Source of the DNA: Streptomyces sp. NBC_00249
GTDB taxonomy: Bacteria > Actinomycetota > Actinomycetes > Streptomycetales > Streptomycetaceae
Reading direction: 5' to 3'
Assembly (NCBI RefSeq): GCF_026342355.1
Contig: NZ_JAPEMV010000006.1
Span: 480,482 to 544,481 of the forward strand
Length of the DNA stretch: 64,000 nt
In this document: positions 16,437 to 24,789 of the stretch, in pieces
How the letters are laid out: every line of letters starts with the position of its first letter
Numbering within the stretch: position 1 is the first letter of the stretch
Notes under the pieces: generated by a model
Database searches by the model: none
Told to the model about the DNA's origin: nothing
What the model saw: the letters and a program-made list of their open reading frames with translations, nothing else
Made by a program: the position numbers and the translations under genes

Positions 16437-17474
16437 ATGTGGCCAGGACAGCAGCAGCCGCCCGGGGGCGGACAGAACCCCCAGGACGCGCAACAGAACC
16501 CGTACCAGCAGCAGCCGGGACAGCCGAACCCGTACCAGCAGCAGCCCCAGCCGGGATTCGGTGAGCAGCAGCCCGGCTACGGATACCCGCAGGCCGGATA
16601 CCAGACCCCGCCCCCGGCCCAGCCGTGGGGCCAGCCCCAGCAGCAGCCGCAGCCCCAGGCCGGCCGGAGCCCGTACGCGACCCGGACGGTGGCCATCGTC
16701 GCCGCCTCCGCGGTCGTCGTCACGGCCGCCGCCACCGCGGCCTTCGTCCTCACGCGGGACGGCCAGGGCAGCGCCCAGGCCGACGACAACAAGCCGCCGG
16801 CCGCCTCCTCGGCCCCGGTCGTGCCCCCGCCCGCGCCGGCCTCCTCGGCCGCCAACCCGCGCTCCGGCGAGGCGCTCAAGCCGGTGATCCCGGGCTGGAA
16901 GGTCGTCGTCAACACCAAGTACGGCGCCGCCTACGACGTTCCCCCCGAGTGGACCGTCAACGACTCCGGCGTGTCCCTCTTCTACGAGGACGAGGTGGCC
17001 AAGGACGGCAAGCCCGTCATCACCATGTCCGGTACGGCCACGCTCAAGGGCGAGTGGTGCGCCGTCGACAAGGACAAGGACGGCGACGAGGAGAAGTTCT
17101 CCCTCGCCGACACCGGCATCAAGGGCGGCCAGGGTGCCAAGGACACCGGCCAGGTCGCCTACGACAACACCGGCAGCTGGGTCTGGGCGGGCTACGCCCA
17201 GAAGGAGCCGAAGGGCACGATCAAGCCCTCCGAGCCCAAGGAGTACACGACCCTCTCCGGCCTCAAGGGCCACATGGTGATCGCGACCGCTCCGAACGTG
17301 AAGAAGGAGCACAAGTGCTCCACCGACGGCAAGGCGATCGGCTTCGGCTTCAAGAACGCCGTCGGTGACTTCGCGAGCTTCGTCCTGGTCGGTGTGGCCG
17401 GCGTGAAGGACGAGGTGCCGGCCGAGGTCTACGACAAGGTCCTCAGCTCCATCCGCCTCACCCCCACCAGCTAG
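16437..17474 (+). CDS. Membrane-anchored protein with Gln/Pro-rich N-terminus and extracellular domain
   Basis: 345 residues. Residues 1-75 are Gln/Pro/Tyr repeats (NPYQQQPGQPNPYQQQPQ), then one transmembrane helix (about 83-105), a Pro/Ala/Ser linker and a roughly 200-residue outer domain with WTVNDSGVSLFYEDEV and a Cys in GEWCAVDKD plus one in EHKCSTDG that could pair. This matches Streptomyces membrane proteins of unknown function with a C-terminal DUF8017-like domain. TATCGT at 16423-16428 lies 8 nt before the ATG and there is no ribosome binding site. Divergent from the thioesterase. Confidence 0.8.
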   Translation: MWPGQQQPPGGGQNPQDAQQNPYQQQPGQPNPYQQQPQPGFGEQQPGYGYPQAGYQTPPPAQPWGQPQQQPQPQAGRSPYATRTVAIVAASAVVVTAAATAAFVLTRDGQGSAQADDNKPPAASSAPVVPPPAPASSAANPRSGEALKPVIPGWKVVVNTKYGAAYDVPPEWTVNDSGVSLFYEDEVAKDGKPVITMSGTATLKGEWCAVDKDKDGDEEKFSLADTGIKGGQGAKDTGQVAYDNTGSWVWAGYAQKEPKGTIKPSEPKEYTTLSGLKGHMVIATAPNVKKEHKCSTDGKAIGFGFKNAVGDFASFVLVGVAGVKDEVPAEVYDKVLSSIRLTPTS

Positions 17475-17491
17475 CTCCCCCGTTTCCGGTT

Positions 17492-17542
17492 TCCCCCGCC
17501 CCGGGCCGTATATCCGTTTGGAGTACGGCCCGGGGCGGGGGA
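17492..17542. terminator. Long perfect hairpin, terminator overlapping next promoter
   Basis: A perfect 19-bp inverted repeat (17492-17510 with 17524-17542) with a 13-nt loop follows the membrane-protein gene. The loop and right arm contain the -35 box and spacer of the downstream MFS promoter. Confidence 0.85.
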
Positions 17543-17546
17543 TAGT
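17518..17546 (+). promoter_or_regulatory. Leaderless promoter of the MFS gene inside the terminator hairpin
   Basis: TTGGAG (17518-17523, start in the hairpin loop), 17-bp spacer formed by the right arm, GATAGT (17541-17546), then 6 nt to GTG at 17553. Confidence 0.55.
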
Positions 17547-17552
17547 CCGGGG

Positions 17553-18887
17553 GTGAGCTCTCCCCCCGCAGCCCCCTCCCCCGTGCCCGCACGCCGCCGT
17601 CGGCCCGCATGGGCCGGCCGCAACTACACGCTGCTGACGGGCGCCGCGGTCGTCACCAACCTCGGCAGCCACGGGGCGCTCATCGCCGCCGCCTTCGCGG
17701 TCCTCGAAGCGGGCGGTTCCGGCGGGGACGTCGGCCTCGTCGCCGCCGCCCGTACGCTGCCCCTCGTCCTCTTCCTGCTCATCGGCGGCGCACTCGCCGA
17801 CCGGCTGCCGCGCCACCGCGTGATGGTCGCGGCCAACGCCCTCAACTGCGTCTCGCAGGCGGCCTTCGCCGTGCTCGTACTCGCCGGGGACCCCCAGCTG
17901 TGGCAGATGATGCTGCTCACGGCGCTGTGCGGAACCGGTACGGCCTTCTTCAACCCGGCCGCCGAGGGCATGCTCCTGTCCAGCGTCTCGGGCGAGCACT
18001 CCAACCGCGCCTTCGCCCTCTTCCGGATGGCGATGAACGGCGCCGGAATCGGCGGCGCGGCCCTCGGCGGCGCGATGATCGCCGCGATCGGACCGGGCTG
18101 GGTGCTGGCCGTGGACGCGCTGGCCTTCGCGGTCGCGGGCGCCCTACGGGCCTTCCTGGACGTCAGCCACGTGGCCGACCGGGCCCCCGGCGGCGGACTG
18201 CTGGCCGATCTGCGCGAGGGCTGGGTGGAGTTCCGCACCCGGCCCTGGCTGTGGAGCATCGTGCTCCAGTTCTCCGTGGTGGTGGCCGTCGTCGGCGCGG
18301 CCGAGGCGGTCTACGGGCCGCTCGTGGCCCGCGACCGGCTGGGCGGGCCCGCACCCTGGGGCATGGCCCTGGCCTTCTTCGGGGTCGGCACCATCGCCGG
18401 GGCCGTACTGATGATGGCCTGGAAACCGCGCCGCCTGCTGCTGGTGGGCACCCTGTGCGTGTTCCCGCTCGCGCTGCCCTCGGCGGGGCTGGCGGTGCCG
18501 CTGCCCACCTGGGGGCTGTGCCTGGTGATGTTCGTCAGCGGGGCGGCGATCGAGGTGTTCGGCGTGAGCTGGATGACCACGATGCACCAGGAGATCCCGG
18601 AGGAGAAGTTCTCCCGGGTCTCCGCCTACGACTGGTTCGGCTCGGTGTCCATGCTCCCGCTGGCCACCGCCCTGGCCGGCCCGGCGGAGACCGCCTTCGG
18701 CCGCACCCAGGCGCTGTGGGGCTGCGCGAGCCTGGTGGTCCTGGTCACGGCGGCGGTGCTCTTCGTCCCCGACGTACGCCGGATGACCCGCAAGCCCCCG
18801 CCCCCGGCCGCCGGCTCCCCCAAGCCCGCACCCGAGCCCGAGCCCGAGCCCGTATCCGCCCCCGAGCCCGCCCGGGAAACGGCCTAG
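17553..18887 (+). CDS. MFS transporter
   Basis: 444 residues with about twelve hydrophobic segments. The cytosolic loop between helices 2 and 3 reads GGALADRLPRHRVM, a major facilitator signature, and FNPAAEGMLLSSVSGEHSNRA is typical of the EntS/DHA3-like exporter branch. The C-terminus is a Pro/Glu repeat tail (PEPEPEPVSAPEPARETA). Probably a drug or siderophore exporter; the substrate is unknown. GTG start, no ribosome binding site. Confidence 0.88.
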   Translation: MSSPPAAPSPVPARRRRPAWAGRNYTLLTGAAVVTNLGSHGALIAAAFAVLEAGGSGGDVGLVAAARTLPLVLFLLIGGALADRLPRHRVMVAANALNCVSQAAFAVLVLAGDPQLWQMMLLTALCGTGTAFFNPAAEGMLLSSVSGEHSNRAFALFRMAMNGAGIGGAALGGAMIAAIGPGWVLAVDALAFAVAGALRAFLDVSHVADRAPGGGLLADLREGWVEFRTRPWLWSIVLQFSVVVAVVGAAEAVYGPLVARDRLGGPAPWGMALAFFGVGTIAGAVLMMAWKPRRLLLVGTLCVFPLALPSAGLAVPLPTWGLCLVMFVSGAAIEVFGVSWMTTMHQEIPEEKFSRVSAYDWFGSVSMLPLATALAGPAETAFGRTQALWGCASLVVLVTAAVLFVPDVRRMTRKPPPPAAGSPKPAPEPEPEPVSAPEPARETA

Positions 18888-18911
18888 GGACGGCCTGGGG
18901 ACGGCCTAGCC
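18879..18911. repeat. 11-bp tandem triplet at converging stop codons
   Basis: ACGGCCTAGGG, ACGGCCTGGGG and ACGGCCTAGCC follow one another without gaps. The first holds the MFS stop codon (TAG 18885-18887) and the third the stop of the convergent spermidine-synthase-like gene. Confidence 0.8.
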
Positions 18912-19754
18912 GAGGCTGAAGGCCCCGGCGGGCGGCTCCGGGGAGGCCACCGCGTCGGCGTCCGCCACCGGCCGGGCCCCTCGCGTGAAGCGGGCCAGCG
19001 CCTCCCCCGACTCCACCCGGGCCGGGAAGGCGTCGGCGGCGCACCGCCGGGCCAGCGCGGCCAGCGGCAGCGGGGCGTCCGAGGCCAGCAGGACGGCGTT
19101 GCCGAACCGCCGCCCGCGCAGCACCCCGGGCTCCGCGATCAGGGCCAGCTCCCCGAACACGGCCCCGAAATTGGCCAGCTGGGCCTTGAGGAAGCCGAAC
19201 GGCGCCCCGTCGGCCAGGTTCGCCGCGTACAGCCCGCCGGGCCGCAGCACCCGCGCGGCCTGCTCCGCGTACTGCGCCGAGGTCAGCTGGGCGGGCACCC
19301 GCGAACCCCCGAACACGTCGGCGACCAGCACGTCCACACTGGCCGCCGGAGCCGCCTCCAGCCAGGCCCGGGCGTCGGCGGCGTGCACCGTCACGTCCGA
19401 CCCGGCGGCCAGCGGCAGGTGCTCCGCCACCAGCTCCACGAGCCGCGCGTCGAACTCCACCACCGTCTGCCGGGACCCCGGCCGGACCGCGGCCGCGTAG
19501 CGCGGCAGGGTCAGGGCGCCGCCGCCCAGGTGCAGCAGGTCCAGCGCGGCCCCCGGCTCCGCCGCGCAGTCGAGGACGTGCGCGAGGCGGCGTACGTACT
19601 CGAACTCCAGGTGCTCGGGCGCGTCGAGGTCGACGTACGACTGCGGAGCCCCGTCCACGGTGAGCAGCCAGGCCCGCTCCCGGTCGACGTCCGGCATCAG
19701 CTTGGCGGTGCCCTGGTCCACGTCCCGGAGCACCGGGATCTGTTCGTCGCTCAC
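18906..19754 (-). CDS. Spermidine synthase-like methyltransferase-fold protein
   Basis: 282 residues. The nucleotide-binding core has LDLLHLGGGALTLPRYAAAV, VVEFDARLVELV and SVDVLVADVFGGSRVP, followed by AARVLRPGGLYAANLAD; this is the spermidine synthase/SAM-methyltransferase fold. Substrate-binding residues of true spermidine synthases cannot be confirmed, and actinobacterial members of this group have no proven reaction. The GTG at 19754 comes 6 nt after GACAAT (19761-19766), so it is probably leaderless. It ends 19 bases past the convergent MFS gene. Confidence 0.8.
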   Translation of the reverse strand: MSDEQIPVLRDVDQGTAKLMPDVDRERAWLLTVDGAPQSYVDLDAPEHLEFEYVRRLAHVLDCAAEPGAALDLLHLGGGALTLPRYAAAVRPGSRQTVVEFDARLVELVAEHLPLAAGSDVTVHAADARAWLEAAPAASVDVLVADVFGGSRVPAQLTSAQYAEQAARVLRPGGLYAANLADGAPFGFLKAQLANFGAVFGELALIAEPGVLRGRRFGNAVLLASDAPLPLAALARRCAADAFPARVESGEALARFTRGARPVADADAVASPEPPAGAFSLG

Positions 19755-19775
19755 GCCACCATTGTCGGGCCGCGC

Positions 19776-20633
19776 TCAGGCCGCCCAGACCGCGGCCGCC
19801 TCCGCCGCGTGCAGCTCGGCCTGCGCCAGCCCGGCCCGGGCGGCCGGGTCCCGCCGGGCCGGGTCCAGGACGTTGCGGCCGAAGATCTTGCGGACCCCCG
19901 CCGTGGGCGTGATCAGCAGCACCCGCGCGCCGTCCGCCCGCAGCCGCTCGGCCTGCGCGGCCGGGGAGGGGATCTTCCCGGCGCCGAGGGCCATCGGGGC
20001 GATGATCACCACGCGCCGGTACCCGGCGGCCACGTCGGCGTTGGTCGCGGAGCGGACCCCGCCGTCGATGAACCGGCGGCCTCCGACCGTGACCGGCGGC
20101 CACACCCCGGGCACCGCGCAGCTCGCCGAGACCGCGTCGACCAGAGGGGCCCCGCTGTCCCGGTCGAAGGCCGCCAGCTCCCCGCTCAGCGCGTCGACGG
20201 CGGTGACGACGAGGCGCCGCTCGGGCCAGTCGTGGGAGACGAGCCGCGCCGCCAGGACCGCGCGGCGCTCCGCCTCGTCGGCGGCGGTGTCGGCGGCGAG
20301 CGCCATGGCCCCGATCCGCCGGCGGTAGCCCGCGGCGTCCCGGGAGCGGGCCATGGCCATGGCGTAGCGGGTCAGCAGGCCCGGGCCGAAGCGGGCCACG
20401 GCCTCGCCGGAGGCGTCGCCGAGCTGGCGCTCGTAGAGCTCCTGCGGGGTGAGCAGCCCGGAGGCGAGCTGGGCGCCGACGACGGATCCGGCGGAGGTGC
20501 CGACGACGAGCTGGGCGGTGGAGAGGTCCACCCCGGCGCGGGCGAGCCCGTAGAGGATGCCGCTCTCCCAGCCGATGCCGGTCAGTCCCCCGCCGCCCAG
20601 CACCAGTGCCGTGTCGCCGCCTTCGCCGCTCAT
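19776..20633 (-). CDS. Patatin-like phospholipase family protein
   Basis: 285 residues. Patatin motifs are complete: the oxyanion loop LVLGGGGLTGIGWE, the nucleophile elbow VVGTSAGSVVG (GTSAG) and the catalytic Asp in FIDGGVRSATN. Expected to hydrolyse acyl lipids in the cytosol. The ATG at 20633 lies 106 bases downstream of the tuf3 stop on the same strand, and the spermidine-synthase-like gene follows after 21 bases. Confidence 0.87.
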   Translation of the reverse strand: MSGEGGDTALVLGGGGLTGIGWESGILYGLARAGVDLSTAQLVVGTSAGSVVGAQLASGLLTPQELYERQLGDASGEAVARFGPGLLTRYAMAMARSRDAAGYRRRIGAMALAADTAADEAERRAVLAARLVSHDWPERRLVVTAVDALSGELAAFDRDSGAPLVDAVSASCAVPGVWPPVTVGGRRFIDGGVRSATNADVAAGYRRVVIIAPMALGAGKIPSPAAQAERLRADGARVLLITPTAGVRKIFGRNVLDPARRDPAARAGLAQAELHAAEAAAVWAA

Positions 20634-20739
20634 CGCCGCCCCGCTCCTCGCCTCGTCGTCCGTACGCCCGTGTGGTTCCGTGTGGTGACGGCAGTCTGAC
20701 GCAGCGGGACCGCCGCCACCACCTCCGGACCCGGGCCGT

Positions 20740-21918
20740 CTACCCGACCCGGGTCACCGTCCCGGCGCCGACGGTGCGCCCGCCCTCGCGGATCGCGAAG
20801 CCGAGGCCCGCCTCCAGCGGGACGTCCCGCCCCAGCTCGACGGTCATGGTGACCGTCTCCCCGGGCCGGACCACCCCGGCCTCGCCGAGGTCCACGTCGC
20901 CGACCACGTCGGCGGTGCGGATGTAGAACTGCGGCCGGTAGCCGGTGGAGACGGGCGTGGTCCGCCCGCCCTCCTTGGCGGAGAGCACGTAGACCTGCGC
21001 GGTGAAGCGCCGGCCCGGCACGACGCTGCCGGGCGCGGCCACCACGTCCCCGCGGCGCACCCCCTCGCGGTGCACGCCGCGCAGCAGCAGCGCGACGTTG
21101 TCCCCCGCCTCGGCGGCCTCCATCGGCTTCCCGAAGGTCTCCAGCCCGGTCACGTTCGTCCGGACCGGCTCGCCGTCGCCGCCGAGCACGCTGACCGGGT
21201 CGCCGAGGCGTATGGTGCCGCGCTCGACGGCGCCGGTGACGACGGTGCCCCGGCCGGTGATGGTCAGGACGTTCTCGACCGGCATCAGGAAGGGCGCGTC
21301 GGTGTAGCGCACCGGCGTCGGCACGTACGTGTCGACCGCGTCCAGCAGCGCCTCCACCGCCCCGGTCCACCGCGGGTCGCCCTCCAGCGCCCCGAGTCCG
21401 GAGACCCGTACGACGGGCGCGCCGTCGCCGCCGTAGCCGTGCGCGGTGAGCAGCTCGCGGACCTCCAGCTCGACGAGGTCGGTCAGCTCGGGGTCCCCGG
21501 CGTCGGCCTTGTTGAGCGCCACGACGATGTGGTCGACCCCGACCTGCCGGGCGAGGAGCACGTGCTCGGCGGTCTGCGGCATGACCCCGTCGAGCGCGGA
21601 GACGACGAGGATCGCCCCGTCGAGCTGGGCCGCGCCCGTGACCATGTTCTTGATGTAGTCGGCGTGGCCGGGCATGTCGACGTGGGCGTAGTGGCGGGTG
21701 TCGGTCTCGTACTCGACGTGGGTGAGGTTGATGGTGATGCCGCGCCGGGCCTCCTCGGGGGCCCGGTCGATGCGGTCGAACGGGACGAAGGAGGCGCCGC
21801 CGCGCTCGGCGAGGACCTTGGTGATGGCGGCGGTGAGGGTGGTCTTGCCGTGGTCCACGTGACCCATGGTGCCGATGTTGAGGTGCGGCTTGGTCCGTGT
21901 GAAGGCCGTCTTGGCCAT
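20740..21918 (-). CDS. tuf3: Elongation factor Tu, divergent third-type (tuf3-like)
   Basis: 392 residues. GTPase motifs are GHVDHGKT, RGITINLTH, DMPGHADY and NKAD, with EF-Tu domains II and III following (GRGTVVTGAVERG; RPQFYIRTADVVG). It differs from housekeeping EF-Tu at many places (DMPGHADY for DCPGHADY; SGLGAL for the SALKAL loop). Streptomyces are known to carry such a divergent EF-Tu3 linked to the stringent response. It stands alone, away from the str operon where the main tuf gene normally lies. The long upstream region forms a stable hairpin (21938-22017). Confidence 0.88.
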   Translation of the reverse strand: MAKTAFTRTKPHLNIGTMGHVDHGKTTLTAAITKVLAERGGASFVPFDRIDRAPEEARRGITINLTHVEYETDTRHYAHVDMPGHADYIKNMVTGAAQLDGAILVVSALDGVMPQTAEHVLLARQVGVDHIVVALNKADAGDPELTDLVELEVRELLTAHGYGGDGAPVVRVSGLGALEGDPRWTGAVEALLDAVDTYVPTPVRYTDAPFLMPVENVLTITGRGTVVTGAVERGTIRLGDPVSVLGGDGEPVRTNVTGLETFGKPMEAAEAGDNVALLLRGVHREGVRRGDVVAAPGSVVPGRRFTAQVYVLSAKEGGRTTPVSTGYRPQFYIRTADVVGDVDLGEAGVVRPGETVTMTVELGRDVPLEAGLGFAIREGGRTVGAGTVTRVG

Positions 21919-22323
21919 GATGACTTTCCCGTGGCTCGAAGCTGGAACGGGACCCCTGGAGGCGGACCGACCCTCCCCCTGCGGGGTCCGCCGGACGTTC
22001 CGGGAAGGGTCAGCTTCGTGCGCCGTCGAATGCGGCGAGGGCCTCTGCGGGGAGTGCGGCCCGGGCAGCCTTCGGCGCGTCCGCGACTGCGGACGGCGCT
22101 GAGGGGAAGGCGGACCGGTTCATGCCGCTGATCCTGCCGGACCCGGTCCGGGCCCGTCGACCGAATTTCCGCGCGGCGCACGGCGCTTGGCGCGCAGGCC
22201 CACGTGTCCTTCGTCACGCTCCGCCCTTCAGGGGGGTGGCCGGGCGGGTGCGGCCACCGGGTGTTCGGCCGCATGAGGCGCAGATTACGGCGCCGCTCCA
22301 TATGTCTCGGTTAGTCTCCCGGG
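21919..22323. other. 405-bp intergenic region upstream of tuf3 and the TVP38-like gene
   Basis: No convincing gene is seen on either strand. The part next to tuf3 forms a nested hairpin (21938-22017). The far end holds TAGTCT (22312-22317), the presumed -10 box of the divergent TVP38-like gene. The promoter of tuf3 could not be placed with confidence. Confidence 0.6.
21938..22017 (-). promoter_or_regulatory. Structured untranslated leader of tuf3
   Basis: Three nested pairings lie 20-100 nt before the ATG: GAAGCTG/CAGCTTC (21938-21944 with 22011-22017), GGAAC/GTTCC (21944-21948 with 21997-22001) and GGCGGACC/GGTCCGCC (21961-21968 with 21985-21992). It could be a regulatory leader. Confidence 0.5.
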
Positions 22324-23040
22324 ATGTCCCTCCTCCTCGCGCCGTGGACCCGGCTGTCGCTCCTCGTCGTGCTGCTGGTGGCGGCCGGGGTGTGCGTCGT
22401 GCTCTACGAGCCGCAGCGGCTGCTGTCGGAGGGCTGGCCCCCGGGCCTCCCCGTGGGCACGGCGGTGCTGCTGTTCGCGGGCGCGTACGGGCTGTGCACG
22501 GCGGCGTTCGTGCCGCGTCCGCTGCTGAACCTGGCGGCGGGGGCGCTCTTCGGTTCCCAGTTCGGGCTGCTCGCGGCGGTCGGCGGGACGGTGGCCGGGG
22601 CCGCGGTCGCCTTCGGCCTGGGCCGGGGCATGGGACAGGAGGCGCTGCGTCCGTATCTGCGCGGGCGCTGGCTGCGGGCGGCGGACGCGCAGCTGAGCGG
22701 GCACGGTTTCCGCTCCGTTCTCGCCGTCCGGATCTTCCCCGGGGTGCCGTTCGCCGCAGCCAACTACATCGCCGCGGTCTCGCGCTGCGGCTGGCTCCCC
22801 TTCCTGCTGGCGACGGCCCTGGGCACCGTCCCGAACACCGCCGCCTACGTGATCGCGGGGGCCAGCGCCGGGTCCCCCGGATCGCCCGCGTTCCTCGCCT
22901 CGTTCGGCTTCATCGCGGTCTCCGGAGTGGTCGCGGCGGCCGTCGCCTGGCGCAAGCGGCACCGTCTGGCGCCCGCCCCCGTCGGCGAGCGGGCCGCCCA
23001 GCACCCCCCAGTGGTCACGGGCGCTTCCCACGGGCCCTAG
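22324..23040 (+). CDS. TVP38/TMEM64 family membrane protein
   Basis: 238 residues, about six hydrophobic segments. The VTT/SNARE-associated core is present: FVPRPLLNLAAGALFG, HGFRSVLAVRIFPGVPFAAANY and ALGTVPNTAAYVIAG. These are distant DedA relatives, probably lipid scramblases or transporters. The ATG at 22324 is 6 nt after TAGTCT, leaderless. uppP follows on the same strand 48 bases on, so both neighbours act at the membrane lipid level. Confidence 0.85.
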   Translation: MSLLLAPWTRLSLLVVLLVAAGVCVVLYEPQRLLSEGWPPGLPVGTAVLLFAGAYGLCTAAFVPRPLLNLAAGALFGSQFGLLAAVGGTVAGAAVAFGLGRGMGQEALRPYLRGRWLRAADAQLSGHGFRSVLAVRIFPGVPFAAANYIAAVSRCGWLPFLLATALGTVPNTAAYVIAGASAGSPGSPAFLASFGFIAVSGVVAAAVAWRKRHRLAPAPVGERAAQHPPVVTGASHGP

Positions 23041-23088
23041 CATCGGACCCGAACTGCCCGACGATCACAAGGACGAGCGCACCCCGAC

Positions 23089-23967
23089 ATGAGCTGGTTC
23101 GAATCCCTAATCCTCGGTCTCGTCCAGGGGCTTACGGAGTTCCTCCCGATCTCCTCCAGTGCCCATCTGCGCCTGACCGCGGCGTTCGCCGGCTGGCACG
23201 ACCCCGGTGCGGCCTTCACCGCCATCACGCAGATCGGCACCGAGGCCGCCGTCCTCATCTACTTCCGCAAGGACATCGCGAGGATCATCTCCGCCTGGTT
23301 CCGCTCGCTCTTCGACAAGTCGCTGCGCTCGGACCACGACGCCGTGATGGGCTGGCTGGTGATCGTCGGCTCGATCCCGATCGGCGTCCTGGGCGTGGCG
23401 TTCAAGGACCAGATCGTGGGTCCCGCCCGTGACCTGCGGCTGACCGCCACCACCCTGATCGTGATGGGCCTCGTCCTCGGCTACGCCGACTGGCTGGCCT
23501 CGCGCGACGAGGAGGGCGGCCGCCACCGGGTGGTCAAGCAGCGCAAGACGCTGCGGGAACTGGGCGTCAAGGACGGTCTGATCTTCGGTGTCTGCCAGGC
23601 GATGGCCCTGATCCCGGGCGTCTCCCGCTCGGGTGCGACGATCTCCGGCGGTCTGCTGCTGGGCTTCACCCGCGAGGCGGCCGCCCGCTACTCCTTCCTC
23701 CTCGCCATCCCGGCCGTGCTGGCCTCGGGGGCGTTCGAGATCAAGGACGTGATCGAGACCCCCGGGCACATCACCTGGGGTCCGACGATCTTCGCCACGG
23801 TGATCGCCTTCTTCGTCGGCTACGCCGTCATCGCGTGGTTCATGAAGTTCATCTCGAACAAGAGCTTCATGCCGTTCGTGATCTACCGGATCCTCCTCGG
23901 CATCGCGCTGTTCGTGCTGATCGGCATGGGCGTGCTCAGCCCCCACGCGGGCGAGTCCGGCTCGTAG
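23089..23967 (+). CDS. uppP: Undecaprenyl-diphosphatase (UppP/BacA)
   Basis: 292 residues, about eight membrane helices. Active-site motifs are complete: LVQGLTEFLPISSSAHLRL at the N-terminus (E and S/H) and IPGVSRSGATISGGLLLG. The enzyme removes a phosphate from undecaprenyl pyrophosphate to renew the carrier lipid for cell-wall synthesis; extra copies give bacitracin resistance. A TAGCAT box overlaps the upstream gene's stop codon, giving a possible own promoter with a leader of about 40 nt. Confidence 0.94.
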   Translation: MSWFESLILGLVQGLTEFLPISSSAHLRLTAAFAGWHDPGAAFTAITQIGTEAAVLIYFRKDIARIISAWFRSLFDKSLRSDHDAVMGWLVIVGSIPIGVLGVAFKDQIVGPARDLRLTATTLIVMGLVLGYADWLASRDEEGGRHRVVKQRKTLRELGVKDGLIFGVCQAMALIPGVSRSGATISGGLLLGFTREAAARYSFLLAIPAVLASGAFEIKDVIETPGHITWGPTIFATVIAFFVGYAVIAWFMKFISNKSFMPFVIYRILLGIALFVLIGMGVLSPHAGESGS

Positions 23968-23997
23968 GACCCGCCCGGACCCACGTTCGCGTGAACC

Positions 23998-24031
23998 GGA
24001 GGCCGTTCGGGAACGTTCCCGGGCGGCCTCC
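23998..24031 (+). terminator. Terminator after uppP
   Basis: A 16-bp stem with two G-T pairs (23998-24013 with 24016-24031; arms begin GGAGGCCG and end CGGCCTCC) closes on a CG loop 30 bases after the uppP stop. Confidence 0.75.
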
Positions 24032-24074
24032 TCGTCATTGTGGTAGGTAAGCGCGATGCAGCAGGGGGTGTCCC

Positions 24075-24251
24075 ATGAGCCGAGTGGTGCTGGAGCGGTT
24101 TCCGGCCGGAAGTCCGAGGGGGAGCTGGCCCGCCGAGGAGTACGCCGCGCAGCGGATGCGCGAGGGCGTTCCGGCGGAGGTGGTGATGGACCTGGCCAGT
24201 GACGCGTTCCTGGTCGTGGTCCGGCAGCGGGAGGCGAGATCCGGACACTGA
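24075..24251 (+). CDS. Small conserved hypothetical protein, 58 residues
   Basis: The frame runs from ATG 24075 to TGA 24249-24251 with strong third-position GC bias and a GGGGGTG ribosome binding site 6 nt upstream. The product starts MSRVVLERFPAGSPRGSWPA and has a compact second half (EVVMDLASDAFLVVVRQRE) that looks like a small alpha/beta fold. I believe similar short proteins occur in other streptomycetes, but cannot check here. No function is known. Placed alone between the uppP terminator and the NTF2-like gene. Confidence 0.7.
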   Translation: MSRVVLERFPAGSPRGSWPAEEYAAQRMREGVPAEVVMDLASDAFLVVVRQREARSGH

Positions 24252-24286
24252 TCCTCCCGTACGGACTTCCGGTGCCCGCACGCCCC

Positions 24287-24315
24287 TTGGCCCTGCGGCG
24301 CCGCGCCCGCAGACT
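24287..24315 (+). promoter_or_regulatory. Leaderless promoter of the NTF2-like gene
   Basis: TTGGCC (24287-24292), 17-bp spacer, CAGACT (24310-24315), 6 nt, ATG at 24322. Confidence 0.5.
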
Positions 24316-24321
24316 GGCCCG

Positions 24322-24789
24322 ATGACGCAGCGTGTGGACCTCGCCACGGTAATGGACCGGCTCGCCGTCGACGAGGTGGTCTCCGGTTACGCGGCGGCCG
24401 TCGACGACGGGGACTGGGCCGCCTACCGCGCCCTGTTCGCCCCCGCCGGCCGGGCCGACTACCGCTCGGCGGGCGGGGTCGAGGGGCCCGCCGGGGAGGT
24501 CGCGGACTGGCTCGCCGAGACGATGAGGCTGTTCCCCGTACGGCAGCACCTGATCGTCAACCGGCTGGTGCGGCTGGCGGACGACGCCGGCGCCCCGGGG
24601 GACACCGCCGAGGTGCGGGCGGACTTCCTCAACCCGATGCGGCTCGCCGGACCGCAGGACGACCCCGGCGTCAGCGCGCCCAACTTCGTCGCGGCCGGGC
24701 GCTACACCTTCACCCTCGCCCGCACCCCCGACGGCTGGCGCCTCACCGGGGTCACCGTGCACGAGAAGTGGCGGCACATCGGCGTCTAG
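24322..24789 (+). CDS. SnoaL/NTF2-like family protein
   Basis: 155 residues. The start RLAVDEVVSGYAAAVDDGDWAAYRALFA is the typical first helix of SnoaL-type NTF2 folds, with later strands RQHLIVNRLV and GRYTFTLARTPDGWRLTGV. Members serve as cyclases, isomerases or simple binding proteins; the catalytic His/Asp pair cannot be assigned. The stop codon TAG (24787-24789) is part of the left end of the 165-bp palindromic element. Confidence 0.8.
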   Translation: MTQRVDLATVMDRLAVDEVVSGYAAAVDDGDWAAYRALFAPAGRADYRSAGGVEGPAGEVADWLAETMRLFPVRQHLIVNRLVRLADDAGAPGDTAEVRADFLNPMRLAGPQDDPGVSAPNFVAAGRYTFTLARTPDGWRLTGVTVHEKWRHIGV

